From Eubacteriales bacterium (GTDB lineage: Bacteria; Bacillota; Clostridia; Peptostreptococcales; Anaerovoracaceae), in contig JAQWFH010000010.1 of assembly GCA_028704515.1 (NCBI GenBank), positions 1 through 50,943 of the forward strand: DNA of 50,943 nucleotides, read 5' to 3'. This document shows positions 33,825 to 41,839 of the stretch, piece after piece. The first letter of the stretch is position 1. Each line of letters opens with the position of its first letter. Under the pieces are notes generated by a model. It had not been told where the DNA came from and did not search any database. It saw nothing but the letters and a program-made list of their open reading frames with translations. A program made the translations under genes and the position numbers.

Positions 33825-36800
33825 ATGTTTAAAAATTTATCAGAGAAGCAGATTGCAGAATTCCAAAAGTGGCAGATAGAGCATTGGAAAGAGACTGATT
33901 TGTTACAAAAATGTGTTTCTACTCGCAAGGGTAAGCCTTCGTTTGTTTTTTATGAAGGTCCTCCAACTGCAAACGGTAAGCCAGGAATACATCACGTTAT
34001 GGCGAGAACATTAAAGGACTCTGTATGCAGATATAAGACGATGCGAGGATATGAGGTTAAAAGAAAAGCAGGATGGGATACGCACGGTCTTCCTGTCGAA
34101 ATTGAGGTTGAAAAGCAATTAAATATGTCGGGCAAAAAGGATATAGAAGCTTACGGAATAAAGAAATTTAACGAAAAATGCAAGGAATCCGTATTTAACT
34201 ACGAGGCATATTGGCGTACGATGTCTGAGCGTATGGGATATTTGGTTGATATGGACAATGCCTATGTAACTCTTGAGAATGATTACATTGAATCCTGCTG
34301 GTGGATATTTAATGAATTTTTCAAGGGAGGTCTTGTTTACGAAGGTCATAAAGTCGTTCCTTACTGCCCAAGATGCGGAACAGGCCTTGCTTCGCATGAG
34401 GTGGCGCAGGGATATAAGGAAGTTAAGATTCTGTCTTTGATTGTAAAGTTTAAGCTAAAGGATAAGGAAAACGAATATTTTCTGGCTTGGACTACTACAC
34501 CTTGGACACTTCCGGCAAACGTTGGATTGACAGCAGGGCCGGATATTGACTATGTAAAGGTAAAACTGCTCAAGGGGCCAGAAGCTGGAAATATCTTTTA
34601 CCTGGCAAAATCGCAGGCAAAAGCTGTTCTTGGTGAAGGAAAATACGAAGTCCTTGAGGGAATGAAGGGTAAAGACCTCGAATATATATATTATGAACCT
34701 CTGATGCCTTTTGCTTTGGCAGAGGAGAAGGATAAAGCCTATTTTATGAATTGCATGGATTACGTTTCCGACAGCGATGGAACAGGTATAGTTCATACGG
34801 CTCCTGCATTCGGTGAAGATGACTATCAGTGTGGACGAAAATACGGACTCCCAGTAATACAGCCTGTTGATTTGGAAGGCCGCTTTACTGCTACCCCTTG
34901 GAAGGGTAGATTCATTATGGAAGAGGGATTGGAGCTCGAAATAACAAAGTGGATCGCGAATGAAGGAAAGCTGTTCTCAAAAATAAATATCGCCCACAAT
35001 TACCCTCACTGCTGGAGATGCTCAACACCGCTCGTGTATTATGCAAATCCAAGCTGGTATATCGAGATGAGCGCCCTTAAGGATCAGCTCGTAGCTAACA
35101 ATAACGCAACTAATTGGTTCCCTGATTTCGTAGGAGAAAAGCGTTTTGGTAATTGGCTGGCCGACGTTAAAGACTGGGCGATATCAAGAAGTAGATACTG
35201 GGGAACGCCGATACCTATTTGGAAATGTGAATGCGGCCACCTTGAATGCATCGGTTCGCGTGCTGAACTTATAGAAAAAGCGATTGAGGACATAGATGAC
35301 ACTATCGAAATGCATAGACCGTATGTTGATGATGTTCATTTGGTATGCCCTGATTGCGGAAAGACGATGGAAAGAATACCCGAGGTAATGGACTGCTGGT
35401 TCGACTCCGGAGCTATGCCATATGCACAGCATCACTACCCATTTGAAAACGCAGACATATTTGATAAAGAGCTATTCCCTGCTGACTACATCTGTGAAGG
35501 TATAGACCAGACTAGAGGTTGGTTCTATTCTCTCATGGCGATTTCGACATATATCAAAGGAATGTCTCCTTACAGAAATGTACTGGTCAACGACCTGATC
35601 CTTGACAAAGAAGGCAAAAAGATGAGCAAGTCAAAGGGTAATACAGTAAACCCTATAGAAATGCTTGACAAATATGGAGCTGATGCACCTAGATGGTATT
35701 TGCTTTCAGTATCTCCGGCATGGGCGCCTACAAAGTTTGACGAGGATGGCCTAATCGATGTCGTAAGCAAATTCTTCGGTACGCTCAGGAATGTCTATAA
35801 CTTCTTCGTTCTTTACTCAAATCAAGACGGCATAGAGCCGAAGAGCCTGAACGTAGATTATGATAAGCGTCCGGAGCTGGACAAATGGGTATTGTCAAAG
35901 TATAACAATCTGGTCAATGATGTAATTAACAACATGGAATCCTATGACCATATGAAGACAGTAAGAGGTATATCTGAGTTTGTCACCGAAGATCTATCGA
36001 ATTGGTATGTAAGAAGAGCAAGAAGAAGATTTTATGCAGAGGAAATGACGCAGGATAAGATGAGTGTATATGCGACAACTTACGAAATTCTCGTAGGAGT
36101 GGCACAGCTCATGGCACCGATAGCTCCATTCCTTTCCGATGAAATGTATATAAATCTCACGGGAGAAGAATCGGTTCATCTTTCATATTTCCCAGAGGTA
36201 AACGAAGATCTCGTAGATTCCGAACTGGAAAAGAGAATGGACCTTGTCAGGATTCTTGTAACTCTTGGAAGAGGCGCAAGAGAAAAAGAAAGAATAAAGG
36301 TAAGGCAGCCCCTCAACGAGATGCTTGTGGATGGGGAATATGAAGACCTAATAAAAGATATGGTTCCGCTGATGCTTGAGGAATTGAATATCAAAAATGT
36401 CACATTCGAGTATAAGCTGAGCAAATACATGAACTTCTCCTTGAAGCCTAACTTTAAGGTCGCAGGACCGATTTTGGGTAGCAATATAAAGGCTTTTGCG
36501 GCAGCTCTTGCAAAGAGTGATGCAAATGAACTTGTCGATAAGCTTCAAGCCGGCGAAACGGTAAGAATGGATGTAGGCGGCAAGGAGTTTGATGTTACAA
36601 ATGATTTGGTTGAAATCAGGATAGATGCAAAAGAGGGATTTGCTGTAGCAATGGAAAACAATGTATTTACAATACTTGATACGGCGCTTACTCCAGAGCT
36701 TTTGAGTGAAGGATACGCGCGCGAGCTCGTTTCCAAGGTACAACAGCTCAGAAAGCAGAAGGACTTTGAAATGATGGACAATATCATAGTAAAGGTTGAC

Positions 36801-36947
36801 GGCGATGAAGAGATTGTAGCAGCTATCGAAAAACACAAGGATTATATAATGAGCGAGACTCTTGCGGTTCAAATCCGCAATGAAAAGGGCCTTGAAGAAT
36901 ATGACCTTAACGGGCATACCACAGGAATAGATGTGGAAAAAATCTAA
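33825..36947 (+). CDS. ileS: Isoleucyl-tRNA synthetase, class-2 (eukaryote-like) type
   Basis: IleRS attaches isoleucine to tRNA-Ile. The 1,040-residue length and the C-terminal extension without a terminal zinc-binding Cys cluster fit the IleRS2 branch rather than the roughly 920-residue Bacillus type. The first class I signature is GIHH at residues 54-57 (in PTANGKPGIHHVMART) instead of HIGH. KMSKS is at 599-603. The CP1 editing domain lies between about 180 and 400, with TTPWTLPANVGLT and GTGIVHTAPAFGEDD as editing motifs, and a Cys pair CPRCG near 182. From family knowledge, IleRS2 resists mupirocin, and the swapped GxHH motif is linked to hyper-resistance. Expression is under the T-box. 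Confidence 0.95.
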   Translation: MFKNLSEKQIAEFQKWQIEHWKETDLLQKCVSTRKGKPSFVFYEGPPTANGKPGIHHVMARTLKDSVCRYKTMRGYEVKRKAGWDTHGLPVEIEVEKQLNMSGKKDIEAYGIKKFNEKCKESVFNYEAYWRTMSERMGYLVDMDNAYVTLENDYIESCWWIFNEFFKGGLVYEGHKVVPYCPRCGTGLASHEVAQGYKEVKILSLIVKFKLKDKENEYFLAWTTTPWTLPANVGLTAGPDIDYVKVKLLKGPEAGNIFYLAKSQAKAVLGEGKYEVLEGMKGKDLEYIYYEPLMPFALAEEKDKAYFMNCMDYVSDSDGTGIVHTAPAFGEDDYQCGRKYGLPVIQPVDLEGRFTATPWKGRFIMEEGLELEITKWIANEGKLFSKINIAHNYPHCWRCSTPLVYYANPSWYIEMSALKDQLVANNNATNWFPDFVGEKRFGNWLADVKDWAISRSRYWGTPIPIWKCECGHLECIGSRAELIEKAIEDIDDTIEMHRPYVDDVHLVCPDCGKTMERIPEVMDCWFDSGAMPYAQHHYPFENADIFDKELFPADYICEGIDQTRGWFYSLMAISTYIKGMSPYRNVLVNDLILDKEGKKMSKSKGNTVNPIEMLDKYGADAPRWYLLSVSPAWAPTKFDEDGLIDVVSKFFGTLRNVYNFFVLYSNQDGIEPKSLNVDYDKRPELDKWVLSKYNNLVNDVINNMESYDHMKTVRGISEFVTEDLSNWYVRRARRRFYAEEMTQDKMSVYATTYEILVGVAQLMAPIAPFLSDEMYINLTGEESVHLSYFPEVNEDLVDSELEKRMDLVRILVTLGRGAREKERIKVRQPLNEMLVDGEYEDLIKDMVPLMLEELNIKNVTFEYKLSKYMNFSLKPNFKVAGPILGSNIKAFAAALAKSDANELVDKLQAGETVRMDVGGKEFDVTNDLVEIRIDAKEGFAVAMENNVFTILDTALTPELLSEGYARELVSKVQQLRKQKDFEMMDNIIVKVDGDEEIVAAIEKHKDYIMSETLAVQIRNEKGLEEYDLNGHTTGIDVEKI

Positions 36948-36960
36948 GAGAAATTAAAAA

Positions 36961-36981
36961 AGTGGCGAAAGCCGCTTTTTA
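36961..36981 (+). terminator. Terminator after ileS
   Basis: AGTGGC (36961-36966) pairs with GCCGCT (36971-36976) around a GAAA tetraloop, followed by T5. It lies between the convergent ileS and XRE genes. Confidence 0.85.
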
Positions 36982-37007
36982 ATTTGTTATATAGTTCTTG
37001 AGATTCT

Positions 37008-37346
37008 TTATCTGCTTCTTTCAAGCATATCTGCCTCATACACTTTAACCATGGTGCTGTAATCAACGATCTTATTGATTGCATTTTGTGAAAGGTTGCT
37101 CACGTCAATCTTGAGTATATCCTCAGAAATCTCGGGAGCCGTATTCCTGATATTTGTAATACCAAGAAGATAGTCTACACTCACATTGTAAAATTTCGAC
37201 AATTTTATCAATGTACCTATGTCCGGAACTCTTTTTTTGAGTTCGTATTGGCTATAGGCCTGTACGCTTTTGTTTATACATTTTGCAATATCCTTTTGTC
37301 CGTAATGGTTTTCAGTGCGAAGCCCCCTTAAAATTTTACCTATCAT
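37008..37346 (-). CDS. XRE-family HTH transcriptional regulator
   Basis: A 112-residue protein with an N-terminal helix-turn-helix of the XRE/Cro type. ILRGLRTENHYGQKDIAKCI near residues 5-24 begins the domain, SVQAYSQYELKKRVPDIGTL near 28-47 includes the recognition helix, and FYNVSVDYLLGIT near 52-64 ends it. The remaining 45 residues are probably a dimerisation tail. A ribosome-binding site (AAGGAG) lies just upstream on the - strand. It is the only convincing - strand gene of the window and diverges from rlmN across a spacer with a perfect inverted repeat that contains both -10 elements. Autoregulation and control of rlmN are inferred from that arrangement. Confidence 0.88.
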   Translation of the reverse strand: MIGKILRGLRTENHYGQKDIAKCINKSVQAYSQYELKKRVPDIGTLIKLSKFYNVSVDYLLGITNIRNTAPEISEDILKIDVSNLSQNAINKIVDYSTMVKVYEADMLERSR

Positions 37347-37408
37347 ATTAAACTCCTTAAACTCCTAAAAAAAATCAAGTTATTATGATTATTCTTGTAT
37401 TTGTGAAA

Positions 37409-37502
37409 ATAGTATAACATATTTTTTAATATTTTCAAATAAAAGATGAAATATGCATTATGTAAAAAAATTATAAATAAAGGTGAAAATATGTTATACT
37501 AT
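37409..37502. promoter_or_regulatory. Divergent promoters within a perfect 17-bp inverted repeat
   Basis: The 17 bases at 37486-37502 (AAAATATGTTATACTAT) are the exact reverse complement of 37409-37425, with the centre at about 37455. Each arm contains an extended -10, TGTTATACT, facing outward: + strand TATACT at 37495-37500 toward rlmN, and - strand TATACT at 37416-37411 toward the XRE gene. The spacer between the arms is AT-rich. A regulator dimer binding both arms would block both promoters. It may be an operator for the adjacent XRE protein, or partly coincidence of shared promoter consensus. Confidence 0.6.
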
Positions 37503-37506
37503 ATCT

Positions 37507-38577
37507 ATGAAAAATTTTAAAGACATGGGAAAAAAAGAACTCGGCCTTTTCTTTGAAGAAATCGGGGAAAAGAAGTTTAGAGCCGCACAAGTGTACGCTT
37601 GGATGATGCGAGGAATACAAGATTTTAAGGATATGACTGATTTGTCGGAGTCTCTTAGGGAAAGACTATCGGAAATGCAAAATTCCGGGAAGATTGCGTT
37701 GACTTGTGCCCAAATAGATAAAGTACAATCGTCAACCTCGGATGGCACACGCAAATATCTTTTGAAGCTTTTGGATGGTAATTTTATAGAAAGCGTATTT
37801 ATGAAATATAAATATGGTAATTCAGTATGCATTTCATCGCAGGTAGGGTGCAAGATGGGATGTATTTTTTGTGCTTCTGCCATAGGTGGGCATATGAGAA
37901 ATCTCACCTCCGGAGAGATGCTTGAGCAGTTGATAGCTATTGAACGGGATACAAAAGAAAAAATAAATCACATCGTCGTTATGGGTACGGGTGAACCGTT
38001 TGATAATTTTGAGAATCTGGCGAAGTTCTTGCGCACGGCAAATGACGAAAAGGGGCTCGGAATAAGCATGAGAAACATAACTGTTTCCACATGCGGATTA
38101 ATACCGGGCATAAAGAGGTTTGCTGAAGATTTTCCAAATGCAGGCTTAGCGATATCCCTTCACGCTCCTAATAACGAGATAAGGAACAGGCTTTTGCCGA
38201 TAAACAAATCATATCCTCTAGAGGAACTGATGTCGGCCTGCAAGGATTACACGGAAAAAACAGGTAGGCGAATTACCTTTGAGTATGCGCTTATAAAAGG
38301 GATTAATGATTCCTTGGCGCATGCTGACGAACTGGCGAATCTTTTATATCGAGGCCTGGGAAACAGGCTTTGCCATGTCAATTTGATACCTCTGAATGAG
38401 GTTTCGGAGAGTGGATTTTCGGGAAGTGGTGCAAAGCACACGGCAGACTTTCATGATAGGCTTACAAAGCGAAAGATTTCTTCAACAATAAGAAGAAAAC
38501 TCGGAGCGGATATAGATGCTGCATGCGGACAGCTTCGAATGAAGACGGAGTTTTCAAAAAATAAAGATAATGTATGA
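37507..38577 (+). CDS. rlmN: 23S rRNA (A2503-C2) / tRNA methyltransferase RlmN
   Basis: RlmN is a radical SAM enzyme that methylates C2 of A2503 in 23S rRNA and A37 in some tRNAs. The cluster motif CxxxCxxC is in VGCKMGCIFCASAIGG near residues 112-127. The methyl-carrying C-terminal cysteine is in DAACGQLRMK near 338-347, and GTGEPFDNFENL near 161-172 is the GEP motif. From the ATG at 37507 the protein has 356 residues, matching family length. The -10 at 37495-37500 predicts a transcript start close to this ATG, so the mRNA may be leaderless. A GTG at 37483 is an alternative start but lies upstream of the presumed transcript start. Confidence 0.95.
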   Translation: MKNFKDMGKKELGLFFEEIGEKKFRAAQVYAWMMRGIQDFKDMTDLSESLRERLSEMQNSGKIALTCAQIDKVQSSTSDGTRKYLLKLLDGNFIESVFMKYKYGNSVCISSQVGCKMGCIFCASAIGGHMRNLTSGEMLEQLIAIERDTKEKINHIVVMGTGEPFDNFENLAKFLRTANDEKGLGISMRNITVSTCGLIPGIKRFAEDFPNAGLAISLHAPNNEIRNRLLPINKSYPLEELMSACKDYTEKTGRRITFEYALIKGINDSLAHADELANLLYRGLGNRLCHVNLIPLNEVSESGFSGSGAKHTADFHDRLTKRKISSTIRRKLGADIDAACGQLRMKTEFSKNKDNV

Positions 38578-38586
38578 ATTACAATG

Positions 38587-38615
38587 TTGAGTTATTATAT
38601 TTTTTATTGTATAAT
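38587..38615 (+). promoter_or_regulatory. Promoter of the small P-loop gene
   Basis: TTGAGT (38587-38592), 17 bases, then a perfect TATAAT (38610-38615), about 50 bases before the start codon. Confidence 0.65.
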
Positions 38616-38665
38616 AAGTTTAATAAGTTGACAGAAAGAAATTTTAAGTAAGGAGGGCTTTTGTT

Positions 38666-39094
38666 ATGGTGCATTTATTAATCGGACATAAAGGAGTCGG
38701 AAAGACAAGGAAAATGTGCGATATGGCTAATGAGATGGTAGAATCCGCCCACGGCAGTATCGTATTTATCAGTAAAAACGACCGACTGATTTACAACCTC
38801 AAGCATAATATAAGAAGCGTACACATGGAGGATTTTAAGCATATAACAAATTGTGATGAGTACATAGGTTTTATATATGGCATCATGAGTTCAGACCATG
38901 ATCTTGAAACGGTATTTATTGATAGCATACTCAAACATGCAGACTTCGAGCTCGAGGATTTACCTGGATTTATCACAAGGTTGAAGAATATATCAAAAAT
39001 ATACGGCCCGAATTTTGTTGTCAGCGTCAGTGCGGATATGGAAGAATTGACAGATGTTGACTTTACGGACTGCGAAATTATTAATCTGGCGTAG
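38666..39094 (+). CDS. Small P-loop NTPase-like protein, unknown function
   Basis: A 142-residue protein opening with a Walker A motif, LLIGHKGVGKTRKM (residues 4-17). A plausible Walker B is ETVFIDSILKHADFE near residues 73-87, where hydrophobic residues precede Asp. The C-terminal part FVVSVSADMEEL near 118-129 could be the sensor strand of a RecA-like core. The size corresponds to a minimal P-loop domain without recognised extra modules. AGGAGG lies before the ATG. It has its own promoter and terminator, so it is monocistronic. I do not recognise a specific family name. Confidence 0.75.
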   Translation: MVHLLIGHKGVGKTRKMCDMANEMVESAHGSIVFISKNDRLIYNLKHNIRSVHMEDFKHITNCDEYIGFIYGIMSSDHDLETVFIDSILKHADFELEDLPGFITRLKNISKIYGPNFVVSVSADMEELTDVDFTDCEIINLA

Positions 39095-39116
39095 AGGCTG
39101 ATCTTTTAAACGCAAA

Positions 39117-39143
39117 GGCGGTGGCGGTTGTCACCGTCTTTTT
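39117..39143 (+). terminator. Terminator after the P-loop gene
   Basis: GGCGGTG (39117-39123) pairs with CACCGTC (39132-39138) with one G-U pair, followed by T5. Confidence 0.8.
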
Positions 39144-39178
39144 ACATAGAGGCGTAAGTTGATTTACAGAGGTGAGAT

Positions 39179-39811
39179 ATGGTAATTGATATTGCAAAAC
39201 TGGAAAATATATTCCGCAGTAGAAAGCCGGGGATAGTGGGGAACTATAGATATTTTTCCGTTTTGTTCCCATTGGTGGAAAAGGCCGGAAAGCTTCATGT
39301 TTTATTTGAAGTAAGGGCACAGCATTTGAAAACTCAGCCAGGAGAGGTATGCTTTCCGGGAGGCAAGCTGGAGGGAGAAGAAACTCCGGCTCAATGTGCA
39401 ATTCGAGAGACATGTGAGGAGCTCGGTATCGAAGAAGATGATATCAAACTTATAGCTCGCCTCGATACCTTAGTGCAATATGGTGATTTGACTATCTACT
39501 CCTACCTAGGCGTGATACAGGAATCAGCATTGGAAAATATGAAACTCAACGAATGCGAGGTTGAAGAGATATTTCTTGTACCGCTTTCATGGTTTTTTAA
39601 AAATGAACCGCTCGTGCACGATATTGCAGTTAAGCCGGAAATTTCAAAATTTCCGCATGAGGATGTCGGAGTTGGAGATGATTACAAGTGGCGGTGCGGA
39701 TCGATTGACATACCCATATATCACTGGGAAGGCTACCACATATGGGGATTAACGGCCAGGATGGTAAGGAACTTTGTGCGAATCGCAAAGAACAAAATCG
39801 GAGAGGAATAA
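39179..39811 (+). CDS. Nudix hydrolase, coenzyme A pyrophosphatase type
   Basis: This 210-residue protein contains a full Nudix box: GKLEGEETPAQCAIRETCEE near residues 61-80, followed by LGI, fitting GX5EX7REUXEEXGU. Immediately before it, FEVRAQHLKTQPGEVCFPGG near 42-61 matches the NuCoA signature of CoA diphosphatases (NudL/PCD1 type), which cleave CoA or its oxidised derivatives to 4'-phosphopantetheine and 3',5'-ADP. GAGGTGAG lies just before the ATG. It stands alone between two terminator- or promoter-bounded genes, with no CoA biosynthesis genes nearby. Specificity is inferred from the motif. Confidence 0.88.
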   Translation: MVIDIAKLENIFRSRKPGIVGNYRYFSVLFPLVEKAGKLHVLFEVRAQHLKTQPGEVCFPGGKLEGEETPAQCAIRETCEELGIEEDDIKLIARLDTLVQYGDLTIYSYLGVIQESALENMKLNECEVEEIFLVPLSWFFKNEPLVHDIAVKPEISKFPHEDVGVGDDYKWRCGSIDIPIYHWEGYHIWGLTARMVRNFVRIAKNKIGEE

Positions 39812-39911
39812 AATTACCAAATTTTGTGCAATGATTTTTGAACAGTAATATAATATTATGTAGTAGGAAAGTTCGTGTTAATACCCTTTCGTAATGAAAG
39901 GAGCACAAGAC

Positions 39912-40862
39912 ATGAAAAAGAATTTAAAAAGAATTACAGCTATGCTTTCGGCACTCCTGATTACAGCTATGCCGGCACAGGCATTTGCTGCAGATACCGT
40001 TTGCAATTTGAAAGGCAATTTATCCCAGGTAAAAGTTAAGTCATCATATAGCGAGATTTTTAGCGGAAAGAACTGCGAAGATTTACTTAAAAATTGGGGA
40101 TTTAAGGATGCAAAAGTAGTAAAGACGGCGACGCCAGTAAATAATAAAGTATCCGTAAAAAATCAATGTGATACCGCTGGCTGTGATTTATCAAAGCAGG
40201 AATGCAATGGAAATGATTGCGTTACAAACAACGACTGTGTTGCAAACAAGGATTGCGTTGTAAGCAAAGATTGCGCTCAGAATAGCAGCAATTGCGCTAA
40301 AGCCGGTAAAATAAATTTTAAGGCAGCAAATTGCAATATTGGTAAAAACGTTAACAATAATACCGATAAGGATGTAAATATCGGTAATGATGCAAACACC
40401 GGCAAGGATGTAACTAACAATACTCCTCCGGTTAATAACAATGATAAGGCCAATGAGACTAATACTACTCCGGTAGTTGCGGCTTCCGAAGCACAACAGG
40501 TTACTAATATTGTTAACAAGGAACGTGCAGCAGCAGGACTTGCTTCCCTTACTCTTGATGCATCTCTTTCAAAGGTAGCTCAAGCTAAGGCAGAAGACAT
40601 GGCTAAAAATGGATATTTCTCTCATACATCCCCTACATACGGTTCACCGTTTGATATGATGAAGAGCTTTGGAGTGAAATACTCCGCAGCAGGAGAAAAT
40701 ATTGCAAAGGGTCAGAGAAGTGCGGACAGCGTTATGAACGCTTGGATGAACTCCTCAGGTCACAGAGCGAACATACTGAACGGCAACTATGAAAAAATCG
40801 GTGTAGGATATACAACCGACTCACAGGGGAATACTTATTGGGTACAAATGTTTATAAGATAA
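39912..40862 (+). CDS. Secreted CAP-domain (SCP/PR1-like, YkwD family) protein with Cys-rich linker
   Basis: About 316 residues. The N-terminus (KKNLKRITAMLSALL, ending AQAFA near residue 26) is a Sec signal peptide. Next come a globular stretch (30-75), a Cys/Asn/Asp-rich segment (about 80-135) with a six-residue repeat, an Asn/Asp/Thr-rich linker (about 140-195), and a C-terminal CAP domain (about 195-316). The CAP domain is recognised by KNGYFSHTSPTYGSP, SAAGENIAKG and AWMNSSGHRANIL, with the conserved His and Glu residues. The ATG at 39912 has AAAGGAG eight bases upstream, better than the ATG at 39894. CAP proteins of this type are common in spore formers and clostridia; their biochemical role is not settled. 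It ends before a long terminator stem. Confidence 0.88.
   Translation: MKKNLKRITAMLSALLITAMPAQAFAADTVCNLKGNLSQVKVKSSYSEIFSGKNCEDLLKNWGFKDAKVVKTATPVNNKVSVKNQCDTAGCDLSKQECNGNDCVTNNDCVANKDCVVSKDCAQNSSNCAKAGKINFKAANCNIGKNVNNNTDKDVNIGNDANTGKDVTNNTPPVNNNDKANETNTTPVVAASEAQQVTNIVNKERAAAGLASLTLDASLSKVAQAKAEDMAKNGYFSHTSPTYGSPFDMMKSFGVKYSAAGENIAKGQRSADSVMNAWMNSSGHRANILNGNYEKIGVGYTTDSQGNTYWVQMFIR
40215..40286 (+). repeat. 18-bp tandem repeat encoding D-C-V-x-x-x in the CAP protein
   Basis: Four units of 18 bases encode DCVTNN, DCVANK, DCVVSK and DCAQNS (residues 102-125). The units have diverged more at synonymous positions than the infB repeat, suggesting an older expansion maintained for its cysteines. 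Confidence 0.85.
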
Positions 40863-40892
40863 TATATTCGTTAAACTCATGATGTGTATCAA

Positions 40893-40945
40893 AAGGACCT
40901 TGCGGCATATAACTAAACATATGTTGCGGGGTTCTTATTCTTTTC
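40893..40945 (+). terminator. Long terminator hairpin after the CAP gene
   Basis: An 18-bp stem forms between 40893-40910 and 40919-40936, continuous when G-U pairs are allowed, with an eight-base loop and a following T-rich tract. The many wobble pairs mean that the opposite strand would fold less well, so it is oriented for the + strand. Confidence 0.75.
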
Positions 40946-40974
40946 TTGTATGTGCAGTGCAATTATGATAGAAT
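40946..40974 (+). promoter_or_regulatory. Promoter of the acetate/succinate transporter gene
   Basis: TTGTAT (40946-40951), 17 bases, then TAGAAT (40969-40974) with an upstream TG (extended -10). Confidence 0.6.
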
Positions 40975-41021
40975 ATTTTGGTGAAACACACAAAAAATAT
41001 TGCAATAATTTGGAGGAACAA

Positions 41022-41585
41022 ATGAGTAAAGAAAAAGATCAAGCTTCAATCGCCAATCCGGGACCTTTAGGGTTGTTGGGTTTTGGTATGACTACTGTAC
41101 TGTTAAATCTACACAATGCGGATATAATACAGCTCTCTATTGTAATAGTAGCCATGGGCTTTGCTTTAGGAGGCGCCGCACAAATAATTGCTGGAATCAT
41201 GGAATTCAAGAAAAATAATACCTTCGGGGCCACTGCATTTACTGCATACGGATTTTTCTGGTGGTCGCTTATAGTGATTTGGACAAATCCGACAAGCGCC
41301 ATAAATCCGGCAGACGACATAAGCATGGGCTTCTATCTGCTTCTGTGGGGGATATTTACATCGGGCATGTTTATAGGCACGTTAAAGCATAATAAAGGGC
41401 TGCAAGTTGTGTTTCTGTCCTTGGCAATATTGTTCTTCCTATTGGCGGCAGGTGACTTCACAGGAAGCCATAGTATAAAAATAATTGCAGGTTGGGTCGG
41501 AATTTTCTGCGGCTCTTCGGCAATATATAATTCATTGGGGCAGGTAATAAACAATGAATTCGGAAGAAACATAATACCGTTATAA
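41022..41585 (+). CDS. AceTr/SatP (GPR1/FUN34/YaaH) acetate-succinate transporter
   Basis: About 187 residues with six predicted membrane helices. The family signature is [21 protein letters not shown] near residues 13-33. A conserved N-terminal cytoplasmic segment precedes it. The family forms hexameric acetate/succinate channels or proton symporters in the cytoplasmic membrane. The start at ATG 41022 is chosen for the TGGAGG six bases upstream; earlier in-frame starts overlap the promoter. The gene is monocistronic, bounded by terminators on both sides. It could serve overflow acetate traffic linked to PflB-derived acetyl-CoA, though that is inference. Confidence 0.92.
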   Translation: MSKEKDQASIANPGPLGLLGFGMTTVLLNLHNADIIQLSIVIVAMGFALGGAAQIIAGIMEFKKNNTFGATAFTAYGFFWWSLIVIWTNPTSAINPADDISMGFYLLLWGIFTSGMFIGTLKHNKGLQVVFLSLAILFFLLAAGDFTGSHSIKIIAGWVGIFCGSSAIYNSLGQVINNEFGRNIIPL

Positions 41586-41642
41586 GGATTGCGATATCCA
41601 TTATAATCAGTAAAATTTGGATTAAAGACGATACTTAAAATT

Positions 41643-41689
41643 ACTCGGTTTCTCAAATATGTAAGCATTTGAGGTAACCGGTTTTTTTG
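41643..41689 (+). terminator. Strong terminator after the transporter gene
   Basis: CTCAAAT (41652-41658) pairs with ATTTGAG (41667-41673), extended by CGGTT (41646-41650) with AACCG (41676-41680) across a small internal loop, followed by T7. Confidence 0.9.
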
Positions 41690-41748
41690 ATGAATAAATG
41701 ATTTCAAATACGGGCAATTTTTAGCAACAATTAGATTATATGGCATAA

Positions 41749-41776
41749 TTGACGCATAGTATTTTTTGTGTATAAT
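41749..41776 (+). promoter_or_regulatory. Promoter of the orphan adaptor gene
   Basis: TTGACG (41749-41754), 16 bases, then a perfect TATAAT (41771-41776). Confidence 0.65.
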
Positions 41777-41839
41777 GAAAGCAATGGAATGTCTAACGAT
41801 TTTCGAAAGGAAAGCACATTATGATTTTAAAAGTGGAGC

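Noticed and set aside
36348..36917. A 189-codon - strand frame opposite the 3' end of ileS
   Set aside because: It is antisense to conserved IleRS sequence, Cys/Ile/Tyr-rich, with no ribosome-binding site or promoter.
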